Translations under genes and position numbers: made by a program
Notes under the pieces: model-generated
The model's database searches: none
The model's input: the letters and a program-made list of their open reading frames with translations, nothing else
What the model was told of the DNA's origin: nothing
Shown: positions 15,294 through 21,463 of the stretch, one piece after another
Numbering within the stretch: position 1 is the first letter of the stretch
How the letters are laid out: every line of letters begins with the position of its first letter
Source of the DNA: an uncultured Veillonella sp.
GTDB taxonomy: Bacteria; Bacillota; Negativicutes; Veillonellales; Veillonellaceae
Direction: 5' to 3'
DNA: 21,463 nt
NCBI GenBank assembly: GCA_902478055.1
Contig: CABSJL010000019.1
Coordinates: forward strand, 1-21,463

Positions 15294-15965
15294 TTATTTA
15301 CGCACCATATTTAACGCCCCATTAATAAGGCCAAACACTACATAGCCAGCAAAGATCATTACTGCCCATGTGTGCCAATCATAAACGAGACAAGCTATAA
15401 CAAAAATAGCAGTAAGTACAATGGAAAGTTTATTAATATTAACCGCAGATTTACCTTTGAAGTCTGGATATTTAACTTCACTAACCATTAAGAAGCCTAC
15501 ACCTATCATGCAAACTACTAGCACAAATTGAGGCACCTCTACGCCACACAATACGTAGGTAGCAGCCAAACAACCTGCTGCTGGAATTGGCAAACCTTCA
15601 AAGTAACCATGAACTTCTTCAGTTTTAATATTAAAGCGAGCAAGACGGAATGCGCCTAATACAGCAAATGCTAGTAAAGGAACATAGGCAATCCAACCTA
15701 AACCGTATAGCTCTTTCATATATAGCATATAAGCCGGTGCTACACCAAAGCCCACTACATCAGATAAAGAGTCTAATTCACGCCCCATAGGACCTGCTAC
15801 ACCTAAAGCTCTTGCTACACGACCATCTAAACCATCAGCAACTAAGGATAATAATACACAAATAGCTGCATAGAAAGTATTACCTGTAGCAGAGAATGTG
15901 ATGCCTAGGACACCGAAGGCTAAATTAGCACTAGTAAATAAATTTGGAATAATAGATTTATTCAT
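15294..15965 (-). CDS. pssA: CDP-diacylglycerol-serine O-phosphatidyltransferase PssA
   Basis: Integral membrane enzyme that forms phosphatidylserine from CDP-diacylglycerol and serine. The CDP-alcohol phosphatidyltransferase signature is complete: Asp44, Asp47, Gly48, Ala51, Arg52, Gly61, Asp65 and Asp69. About six hydrophobic segments are visible. The 223-residue form starting at the ATG 15963-15965 is preferred because GGGAGG lies seven bases before it and MNKSIIPNLFTSANL is the typical N-terminus; the in-frame GTG at 15995 would extend deep into psd. It overlaps the psd end by eight bases, so its product should feed Psd directly. Confidence 0.96.
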   Translation of the reverse strand: MNKSIIPNLFTSANLAFGVLGITFSATGNTFYAAICVLLSLVADGLDGRVARALGVAGPMGRELDSLSDVVGFGVAPAYMLYMKELYGLGWIAYVPLLAFAVLGAFRLARFNIKTEEVHGYFEGLPIPAAGCLAATYVLCGVEVPQFVLVVCMIGVGFLMVSEVKYPDFKGKSAVNINKLSIVLTAIFVIACLVYDWHTWAVMIFAGYVVFGLINGALNMVRK

Positions 15966-16599
15966 GACGCAACCTCCCGATAACAGTGTCACCACCTGTA
16001 ATATGTTGACCTTTTTCCACGAACAACTCTACATCCTTATCCATGTAGATTTCAGTACAGGAACCGAATTTAATCATCCCGTACAATTGACCGCGTTCAA
16101 GAACGCTATCGAGATCCGTCCAAGATACTATACGACGCGCTAAAAGGCCCGCAATTTGTGTTACTAATACGGAAGTGCGATCATTTTCAATACAAATAGT
16201 ATGACGTTCATTTTCAAAACCTACATCATCTTTGAATGCTGGTAGGAAACTACCCATCGTATAGTGACGGTACGTAATTTTACCATCAATAGGCGCACGA
16301 TTAGCATGTACGTCAAAAACAGATAAGAAAATAGTTACTTTTTTACACTCTTTATGTAAGTAAATATCTTCGTATACATCAGAAATATCCATGATTTTAC
16401 CGTCCGCTGGGGATAAAATCAAATCTGGATCTTGAGGGATTACACGTTTAGGATTTCTAAAGAAATTGACGAAAAATAATGCCAGAATAAATGAAATAAT
16501 CGCAATTACATAATGTCCTAAATATCCTAACACCACAGTGATAATGAGCATAGCTCCTATCAGAGGAAACCCTTCCTTAATTATTGGTCCTGTAGGCAC
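15958..16599 (-). CDS. psd: Phosphatidylserine decarboxylase proenzyme (short, PSD-A type)
   Basis: Pyruvoyl-dependent membrane enzyme that decarboxylates phosphatidylserine to phosphatidylethanolamine. The 213-residue length fits the short Psd subfamily. Two hydrophobic segments lie near the N-terminus (about 11-28 and 30-47). LSPADGKIM, the FLSVFDVHANRAPIDG segment with active-site His98, and the self-cleavage site FGS (Gly179-Ser180) in KFGSCTEIYM are intact; Ser180 would become the pyruvoyl group. The start codon is GTG at 16597-16599 with GAGGAG upstream. It is followed, with overlap, by pssA, so the two consecutive enzymes are translated together. Confidence 0.96.
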   Translation of the reverse strand: MPTGPIIKEGFPLIGAMLIITVVLGYLGHYVIAIISFILALFFVNFFRNPKRVIPQDPDLILSPADGKIMDISDVYEDIYLHKECKKVTIFLSVFDVHANRAPIDGKITYRHYTMGSFLPAFKDDVGFENERHTICIENDRTSVLVTQIAGLLARRIVSWTDLDSVLERGQLYGMIKFGSCTEIYMDKDVELFVEKGQHITGGDTVIGRLRHE

Positions 16600-16613
16600 G
16601 ATTCAACACTCCT

Positions 16614-17336
16614 CTATTTATTTCTAATAACGGTCCACATAAACTTAGGAATAGCCAACATGCGGCCAATCCGTTGAGGTTCTAAATATAATCGATACAA
16701 CCATTCGAGACGATTCCGTTGCATCCATTCTGGGGCCCGAGGAATATTACCTGCCAAAACGTCAAAGGAACCACCAATACCAATGGCAACAACGCCATCA
16801 AGGTGACTCAATTTTTCTGAAATCCATTGTTCTTGCTTTGGTACGCCTAAGGCAACAAACACTAATTTTGCCTTAGACTCCCCAATAGCTTTAACGATTT
16901 CTTGTTCCTCTACGCTATCGAAGAATCCATCATGAATCCCTGCAATATTTAATGGTCCAACTTGGGCAGATAAATTATCAATTGCTCGTTGAGCAACACC
17001 AGGTGCTGCCCCTAAGCAGTATACAGGAATTTGCTGTTCAGCCGCAACTTTAAATAATCGTTTTGTTACGTCTACCCCCGTTACGCGTTCAGGCACATGT
17101 TCGCCTTTACGCTCTGCAGCCCACAAAATGCCAGCCCCGTCAGGAACGACGAGACTAGCATTATTCAATATGGTGTGCAATGTAGGATTTTCATTTGCCA
17201 ACATAACCATTTCTGCATTAGCCGTGGCTACTAAATGTAGCCCCGGCTCTTCAGTTAATTGCAAAATACGTTGGACTGCCTCATCCATTGTTACACAATC
17301 GATAGGCACAGATAAAACAGAAATACGTTTATTCAA
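16614..17336 (-). CDS. WecG/TagA/CpsF family glycosyltransferase
   Basis: Single-domain GT26 enzyme of 240 residues that probably adds a hexosamine (ManNAc or ManNAcA in known members) to an undecaprenyl-linked sugar during cell-envelope polymer synthesis. Family signatures are the VATANAEMVMLA segment, VVPDGAGILWA (about 63-73), FVALGVPKQEQWI (about 159-171) and the C-terminal RNRLEWLYRLYLEPQRIGRM. The start codon is TTG at 17334-17336, with GGAG seven bases upstream; no ATG is placed better. It lies 15 bases after guaB. It is not a membrane protein but is expected to be membrane-associated through the C-terminal basic region. The exact sugar and pathway cannot be told here. Confidence 0.92.
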   Translation of the reverse strand: MNKRISVLSVPIDCVTMDEAVQRILQLTEEPGLHLVATANAEMVMLANENPTLHTILNNASLVVPDGAGILWAAERKGEHVPERVTGVDVTKRLFKVAAEQQIPVYCLGAAPGVAQRAIDNLSAQVGPLNIAGIHDGFFDSVEEQEIVKAIGESKAKLVFVALGVPKQEQWISEKLSHLDGVVAIGIGGSFDVLAGNIPRAPEWMQRNRLEWLYRLYLEPQRIGRMLAIPKFMWTVIRNK

Positions 17337-17351
17337 TGTAATACTCCATTA

Positions 17352-18806
17352 TCAACCACTATAATTTGGTGCTTCAACGGTAATGCTTACATCATGCGGA
17401 TGACTTTCTTTTAAACCAGCCGCTGTAATTTGAATGAATTGAGTATTTTCAATCATTTCTTGGATGTTATGACATCCGCAATACCCCATACTTGCACGCA
17501 AACCACCAACCATTTGGAAAATTGTATCAGCCAACATACCTTTATAAGGTACGCGACCTTCAATACCTTCAGGAACTAATTTCTTAGCTTCTGTTTGGAA
17601 ATATCGATCTTTACTACCAAGCTTCATAGCCCCTAAGCTACCCATGCCACGGTATACTTTATAGGAACGACCTTGGTAAATCACTGTTTCCCCTGGGCTT
17701 TCATCAGTACCAGCTAAAATATTCCCCATCATAACTACATTGGCACCAGCCGCAATAGCTTTGGCAATATCACCAGAATATTTAATGCCCCCATCAGCGA
17801 TGATAGGAATTCCATAGCGACGACCTACTTGAGCAGACTCATATACTGCAGTAATTTGAGGTACCCCAATACCTGCGATAACACGTGTTGTACAAATAGA
17901 GCCAGGTCCAATACCGACCTTAACAGCATCTGCACCTGCTTCAATAAGAGCCTCTGTACCAGCTGCAGTCGCTACATTACCTGCAATAACAGGAATATGA
18001 GGATAAGCTTGTTTAATTTCTTTCAATGTACGAAGTACACCTGCAGAATGACCATGTGCTGTATCTACAATGATTACGTCAGCCTTAGCAGATACAAGTG
18101 CATCAAGACGATCATATAAATCTTTAGATACACCAACAGCAGCACCAACTAATAATCGACCACTGCTATCCTTGGCAGAATTTGGATATTTTGTCGCTTT
18201 TTCAATATCTTTTATAGTAATTAAGCCTTTTAAGTTTCCATCGCCATCTACGAGAGGTAATTTTTCAATACGATGTTCACTTAAAATTGCTTTTGCCTCT
18301 TCAAGAGAAGTACCTTCTGGTGCAGTAACAAGGGAATCCTTTGTCATGCAGTCTCCGATTTGGCGTGTTAAATCAGTTTCAAAACGCATATCGCGATTTG
18401 TAATGATCCCTACTAGTTTACCATGTTCTGTGATAGGTACACCAGAAATTTTATATTTTCCCATAATTTCTGCTGCATCAGATAGTAAATTTTGAGGACT
18501 TAAGAAAATAGGATCAACGATAACACCATGTTCAGAGCGCTTTACCTTATCAACTTCATGGGCTTGTTCTTCAATAGACATATTTTTATGGATAACGCCA
18601 AGGCCACCTTCACGAGCCATAGCAATAGCCATACGGGATTCAGTAACTGTATCCATCCCAGAACTAATCATAGGGATATTTAACGTAATGTCACGAGTTA
18701 ATTGAGTTTTTAACTCTACTTGATGTGGTAGCACATCAGAAGCCGCTGGTACTAATAAAACATCATCAAAAGTTAGTCCACGCATACCGAATTTATCGTC
18801 TCTCAT
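17352..18806 (-). CDS. guaB: Inosine-5'-monophosphate dehydrogenase GuaB
   Basis: NAD-dependent oxidation of IMP to XMP, the committed step of guanine nucleotide synthesis. The 484-residue length is typical. The TIM barrel begins with LTFDDVLLVP; two CBS domains are inserted at about 95-205; the active-site loop GIGPGSICTT carries catalytic Cys305; the flap has Arg401-Tyr402; and YRGMGSLGAM binds substrate. AAAGGAA precedes the ATG at 18804-18806. It is the first gene of the run into tagA, psd, pssA, GT2 and surE. Only about 30 bases separate it from a strong upstream terminator, and no good promoter is visible in them. Confidence 0.98.
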   Translation of the reverse strand: MRDDKFGMRGLTFDDVLLVPAASDVLPHQVELKTQLTRDITLNIPMISSGMDTVTESRMAIAMAREGGLGVIHKNMSIEEQAHEVDKVKRSEHGVIVDPIFLSPQNLLSDAAEIMGKYKISGVPITEHGKLVGIITNRDMRFETDLTRQIGDCMTKDSLVTAPEGTSLEEAKAILSEHRIEKLPLVDGDGNLKGLITIKDIEKATKYPNSAKDSSGRLLVGAAVGVSKDLYDRLDALVSAKADVIIVDTAHGHSAGVLRTLKEIKQAYPHIPVIAGNVATAAGTEALIEAGADAVKVGIGPGSICTTRVIAGIGVPQITAVYESAQVGRRYGIPIIADGGIKYSGDIAKAIAAGANVVMMGNILAGTDESPGETVIYQGRSYKVYRGMGSLGAMKLGSKDRYFQTEAKKLVPEGIEGRVPYKGMLADTIFQMVGGLRASMGYCGCHNIQEMIENTQFIQITAAGLKESHPHDVSITVEAPNYSG

Positions 18807-18825
18807 ATTTAATTCCTTTCCGTAT

Positions 18826-18881
18826 AATAAAACAAAACTACGACCCGCCTAGTCCATATTGGACTAGGCGGTCAGTCGTAG
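18826..18881 (-). terminator. Strong bipartite terminator between the tautomerase gene and guaB
   Basis: Two nested perfect stems: CTACGAC/GTCGTAG (7 bp, 18838-18844 with 18875-18881) and CCGCCTAGTCC/GGACTAGGCGG (11 bp, 18845-18855 with 18861-18871), with a 3-base bulge and 5-base loop. A U-rich tract TTTTGTTTTATT follows on the minus strand. The stem starts one base past the tautomerase stop codon. It may double as an attenuator in front of guaB. Confidence 0.92.
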
Positions 18882-18882
18882 C

Positions 18883-19068
18883 TTAGCGTTCAGACCGCAA
18901 AATGCCGCCTTCCATATAATCATCTTTTTTCATATCTACGAAGATAACTTTTACTGCGTCAGCAGGTACATTAACGATATCAACCGCAGCTTTAGTGATA
19001 GCTTCACCTAATTGTTTTTTTTGTTCTTTTGTGCGCCCTTCAACGAGCTCTACATGAATAAGTGGCAT
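18883..19068 (-). CDS. 4-oxalocrotonate tautomerase family protein
   Basis: Small cytosolic tautomerase-superfamily protein of 61 residues, the usual 4-OT size. After removal of Met the catalytic proline would be N-terminal (MPLIHVELVEGRTKEQK). The ITKAAVDIVNVPADAVKVIF region matches the family. I use the ATG at 19066-19068, with GGAGGT just upstream; an in-frame ATG at 19137 would lie inside the promoter and would bury the catalytic proline. The natural substrate is unknown; such proteins are often annotated without a pathway. It is monocistronic, with its own promoter and a strong terminator. Confidence 0.93.
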   Translation of the reverse strand: MPLIHVELVEGRTKEQKKQLGEAITKAAVDIVNVPADAVKVIFVDMKKDDYMEGGILRSER

Positions 19069-19110
19069 ATTGACCTCCATAGATGAAAATGAAATAAATT
19101 TGTTTGTTCT

Positions 19111-19139
19111 ATTATACGGTATGAGGAACAGATACACAA
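19111..19139 (-). promoter_or_regulatory. Promoter of the tautomerase gene
   Basis: Minus-strand -35 TTGTGT (19134-19139), 17-base spacer, perfect -10 TATAAT (19111-19116), about 42 bases before the start codon. It lies in the 131-base gap downstream of recG, in which no convincing terminator was found. Confidence 0.75.
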
Positions 19140-19199
19140 GGGAAAAACCCAGATAAAATCTAATATTATCGCTACTTATGTACTTATTATTCCTACCTC

Positions 19200-21242
19200 T
19201 TAATTATACAATATTCTAAGAAATTTTTCACCAAATCTTTTTTCTAATTCTTCTTTCATTACAGATTCAAGTTTTTCCATCCCATGGTGACTTGCAAAAT
19301 CTAATACATCCTTGCGAGCCTGTACCAATATTTCAATATCTTTAATAATATTGGCAACTCGTAAATCAGGTAATCCCGATTGAGCTAAGCCAAATAATTG
19401 ACCAGAACCACGCAATAATAAGTCTTGTTCGGCAAGTTCAAAACCATCCTGTGTCTGTTCCATCAACTTTAAACGCTCTTGGCTTACATCATTTTTTGAA
19501 TCACTTACAAGAATACAATAGGATTGATAAGATCCACGACCTACACGGCCACGCAACTGATGCAATTGCGATAGACCAAATCGCTCAGCCCCTTCAATGC
19601 ACATAATGGTCGCATTAGGCACATTGACACCGACTTCAATAACGGTAGTAGAAACGAGTAATGAAATTTCTCCCTTATGGAAGGCATTCATCACTTCATC
19701 CTTTTCACTTGGTTTCATACGCCCATGTACAAGGCCAACTTCATAGGCCTTATAAAAGTATTCTTTTAATTCTAAATACAGTTCTTCTGCTGCCTGTAAG
19801 TCTAATTTTTCAGACTCTTCTACTAGAGGACATACTACGTAAACTTGACGTCCTTCTGCCATCTCTTTGCCAAAGAAGGTTCTTAATCGTTCCTTATAGG
19901 AGCTATCTACAGCATACGTTTTAACAGCCTTACGCCCTGGTGGCATTTCTTTAATTAAAGAAACCGCTAAATCGCCATACACAGATAATGTCATGGTTCG
20001 AGGGATTGGTGTAGCCGTCATAATTAGCACATGTGGGTATGTACCCTTTTGTTGTAATCGTGCCCGTTGCTCCACACCAAAGCGATGTTGTTCGTCTATA
20101 ATGACGAGGCCTAAGTTATGGAAATTTACACCTTCTTGAATAAGAGCATGGGTACCGATGATCATATTAATCGATCCGTCAGCTAAACCTTCATAGATGC
20201 GCTCTTTTTCCTTTTTTGTAGTAGAACCTGTTAATAATTCTATGGTAATACCTAAGTTACCGCACACCTCTGTTATACCTTCGTAGTGCTGGGCAGCTAA
20301 GATTTCTGTAGGGGCCATTAATGCTCCTTGGTACCCATTTTCGATGGCCTTCAACAAACTCAATGTAGCCACAACAGTTTTACCAGAACCTACGTCACCT
20401 TGCAATAATCGTTGCATAGGACGTTCATCTTCCATATCGATGCGAATGTCCTCTAATGCACGCTGTTGATCACCTGTTAAGAAGAACGGTAAGTTTTCTA
20501 TACACTGAGCCATTAAGTCCCCATTAGGTCCCATCTTAGGTCCTTTATGACACTGCTCTTTATTCCGCAACAAGGCCAATCCAGATTGCATGACAAATAA
20601 CTCTTCATAGGCCAATTGGTGACGCGCTTCTTCGTATCGCTCTGAAGAATCAGGAAAATGCATCATTTTAAACGCATCATAGCGTCTCATATATTGATGT
20701 GCTTCACGAACCTCAGCAGGCAAAATCTCATGCATTTCATGATTAGCGGCGAACCAATTGCGTACCGATGAGCGCACCACAAATTGAGATACCCCATCTG
20801 CAAGAGCATAAATGGGAACGATGCCACGATCAGGTTCTCCACCATCTCCCAAATTTTCTATTTGGGGCGTATTCATTTGCATAGACCCATATTGAAATTC
20901 TGCTTTTCCATATGCATATAGACGCTGTCCTTTTTTATAAAAGTTCTTTTTATACCCTTGGTTAAATAAAACAATCTTTAGTGGACCAGTACTGTCCGCA
21001 ATGATCACTTCTAAAATAGATAATCTTGGCCGAGGGCGTTTTTCTTGAACAGCTATAACATTGCCTACTACGCCACCGGTCATACCAGACTTTAGTTCAC
21101 CAATTCTATAAATTGTACGGCGGTCTTCGTAGCTTCGCGGGAAATATGTCAATAACGAGGTTACATTTGTTATTCCCAACTTATGTAATTGTTTCTCCCG
21201 ACCAGGACCAATCCCTTTAATGGTCGTTAACCGTTCATCCAT
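19200..21242 (-). CDS. recG: ATP-dependent DNA helicase RecG
   Basis: Remodels stalled replication forks and branch-migrates Holliday junctions. The 680-residue length is normal. An N-terminal wedge/OB domain (about 1-190, with TIKGIGPGREKQL and FPRSYEDRR) is followed by the helicase domains. Visible motifs are TGDQQ (about 256-260), Walker A GDVGSGKT (282-289), APTEILAAQH, DEQHRFG (383-389), TATPIPRTM (409-417) and STTVIEVGVNVPNA with QLRGRVGRG in the second helicase lobe. AAAGGAG precedes the ATG at 21240-21242. It has its own promoter in the divergent region to its right. Confidence 0.98.
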   Translation of the reverse strand: MDERLTTIKGIGPGREKQLHKLGITNVTSLLTYFPRSYEDRRTIYRIGELKSGMTGGVVGNVIAVQEKRPRPRLSILEVIIADSTGPLKIVLFNQGYKKNFYKKGQRLYAYGKAEFQYGSMQMNTPQIENLGDGGEPDRGIVPIYALADGVSQFVVRSSVRNWFAANHEMHEILPAEVREAHQYMRRYDAFKMMHFPDSSERYEEARHQLAYEELFVMQSGLALLRNKEQCHKGPKMGPNGDLMAQCIENLPFFLTGDQQRALEDIRIDMEDERPMQRLLQGDVGSGKTVVATLSLLKAIENGYQGALMAPTEILAAQHYEGITEVCGNLGITIELLTGSTTKKEKERIYEGLADGSINMIIGTHALIQEGVNFHNLGLVIIDEQHRFGVEQRARLQQKGTYPHVLIMTATPIPRTMTLSVYGDLAVSLIKEMPPGRKAVKTYAVDSSYKERLRTFFGKEMAEGRQVYVVCPLVEESEKLDLQAAEELYLELKEYFYKAYEVGLVHGRMKPSEKDEVMNAFHKGEISLLVSTTVIEVGVNVPNATIMCIEGAERFGLSQLHQLRGRVGRGSYQSYCILVSDSKNDVSQERLKLMEQTQDGFELAEQDLLLRGSGQLFGLAQSGLPDLRVANIIKDIEILVQARKDVLDFASHHGMEKLESVMKEELEKRFGEKFLRILYN

Positions 21243-21272
21243 AGAAACTCCTTTAAATATACGATAAACACT

Positions 21273-21301
21273 AAGGATATATCCAATTTCTGTATATCCT
21301 T
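21273..21301. repeat. Inverted repeat in the recG leader
   Basis: Nine-base arms AAGGATATA (21273-21281) and TATATCCTT (21293-21301) surround an 11-base loop. It lies in the presumed 5' leader of recG. Neither strand shows a following U-tract of terminator quality. It could be a leader hairpin or a protein-binding site. Confidence 0.5.
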
Positions 21302-21317
21302 GTGTAAAAGCCCATTC

Positions 21318-21336
21318 ATATCATAGAATATGATAT
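21318..21336. repeat. Inverted repeat just downstream of the recG -10 box
   Basis: Eight-base arms ATATCATA (21318-21325) and TATGATAT (21329-21336) surround GAA. It lies about 15 bases downstream of the recG -10 box on the minus strand, a position suited to an operator overlapping the transcription start. AT-rich symmetry of this size can also arise by chance. Confidence 0.4.
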
Positions 21337-21350
21337 ATAGTATACCTTAT

Positions 21351-21378
21351 ATTGTAGTATATTTCATAAAAAGAGCAA
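21351..21378 (-). promoter_or_regulatory. Candidate recG promoter
   Basis: Minus-strand -35 TTGCTC (21373-21378), 16-base spacer, -10 TACAAT (21351-21356). This implies an untranslated leader of roughly 100 bases before recG. Confidence 0.5.
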
Positions 21379-21396
21379 TATGTACGATAAAAACAC

Positions 21397-21425
21397 TTGC
21401 TTTAACTATGTCTTTATGATAATAT
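21397..21425 (+). promoter_or_regulatory. Plus-strand promoter for a gene starting beyond the right edge
   Basis: -35 TTGCTT (21397-21402), 17-base spacer, -10 TAATAT (21420-21425). A ribosome binding site GGAGGTG follows at 21453-21459, and the window ends four bases later, so the start codon should lie just outside. The product cannot be known from this sequence. It is the only plus-strand gene signal in the window and is divergent from recG. Confidence 0.7.
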
Positions 21426-21463
21426 ACTTTTGTTATGTTATAGATTAAGCTTGGAGGTGGAAA

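Noticed and set aside
15966..15995. Longer pssA frame from GTG 15995
   Set aside because: It would overlap psd by about 38 bases and contain the ribosome binding site that fits the inner ATG.
18070..18495. 141-codon plus-strand frame
   Set aside because: It is fully antisense to guaB, whose motifs are intact. No promoter or ribosome binding site was seen, and the composition reflects the guaB codon pattern.
19069..19137. Longer tautomerase frame from ATG 19137
   Set aside because: It would include the promoter and move the catalytic proline away from the N-terminus; the inner ATG has GGAGGT.
1..21463. CRISPR array, insertion sequence, prophage or defence system
   Set aside because: No direct repeat-spacer pattern, transposase, integrase, restriction, toxin-antitoxin or phage-like gene was seen on either strand; nearly all coding capacity is explained by recognised chromosomal genes.

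Overview
The window looks like an ordinary chromosomal stretch of an AT-rich member of the Firmicutes-related Negativicutes, most probably Veillonella or a close relative. The evidence is the mix of Firmicutes-style signals (strong AGGAGG-type ribosome binding sites, a CIRCE element, sigma-A promoters, GerMN, an AMIN amidase, PdtaS/PdtaR-type ANTAR regulation) with Psd/PssA phosphatidylethanolamine synthesis. The genus is inferred from protein flavour, not proven. Every gene found lies on the minus strand, so transcription runs from right to left. The last 70 bases are the exception: they hold a plus-strand promoter and ribosome binding site for a gene that starts just outside the window.

Layout in transcription order (right to left): a divergent promoter region (21243-21463); recG; a 61-residue 4-oxalocrotonate tautomerase-like gene with its own promoter and a strong terminator; then a tight run guaB, tagA/wecG-type glycosyltransferase, psd, pssA, a membrane GT2 glycosyltransferase and surE (nucleotide, phospholipid and envelope functions); tRNA-Leu(CAA) with a perfect consensus promoter and a strong terminator; a monocistronic beta-propeller-like protein of unknown function; acpS, a fused nnrE-nnrD gene and a metallo-beta-lactamase-fold lipoprotein; a 245-base gap followed by an AMIN/Amidase_3 cell-wall hydrolase and a GerMN lipoprotein, closed by a 34-bp palindromic terminator; thiL, tsaE, tsaB, rimI, tsaD, a soluble PdtaS-like histidine kinase and its ANTAR-type RNA-binding response regulator, closed by a terminator; and finally the CIRCE-controlled groES-groEL operon, with groEL running off the left edge.

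Functional groupings are clear. TsaE, TsaB and TsaD make the t6A modification of tRNA, and RimI is their usual operon partner. PssA and Psd convert CDP-diacylglycerol to phosphatidylserine and then phosphatidylethanolamine. AcpS activates acyl carrier protein. NnrE-NnrD repairs damaged NAD(P)H. The ANTAR two-component pair is the most interesting regulatory item because it probably acts by RNA binding and antitermination. Several genes have upstream in-frame codons that would give a longer reading frame; where a Shine-Dalgarno sequence clearly favours an inner start, that start is used.

No mobile element, CRISPR array, prophage or evident new defence system was seen. Gene-free stretches are all under 300 bases and are described individually. 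The findings are mainly regulatory arrangements and three functionally unassigned proteins.
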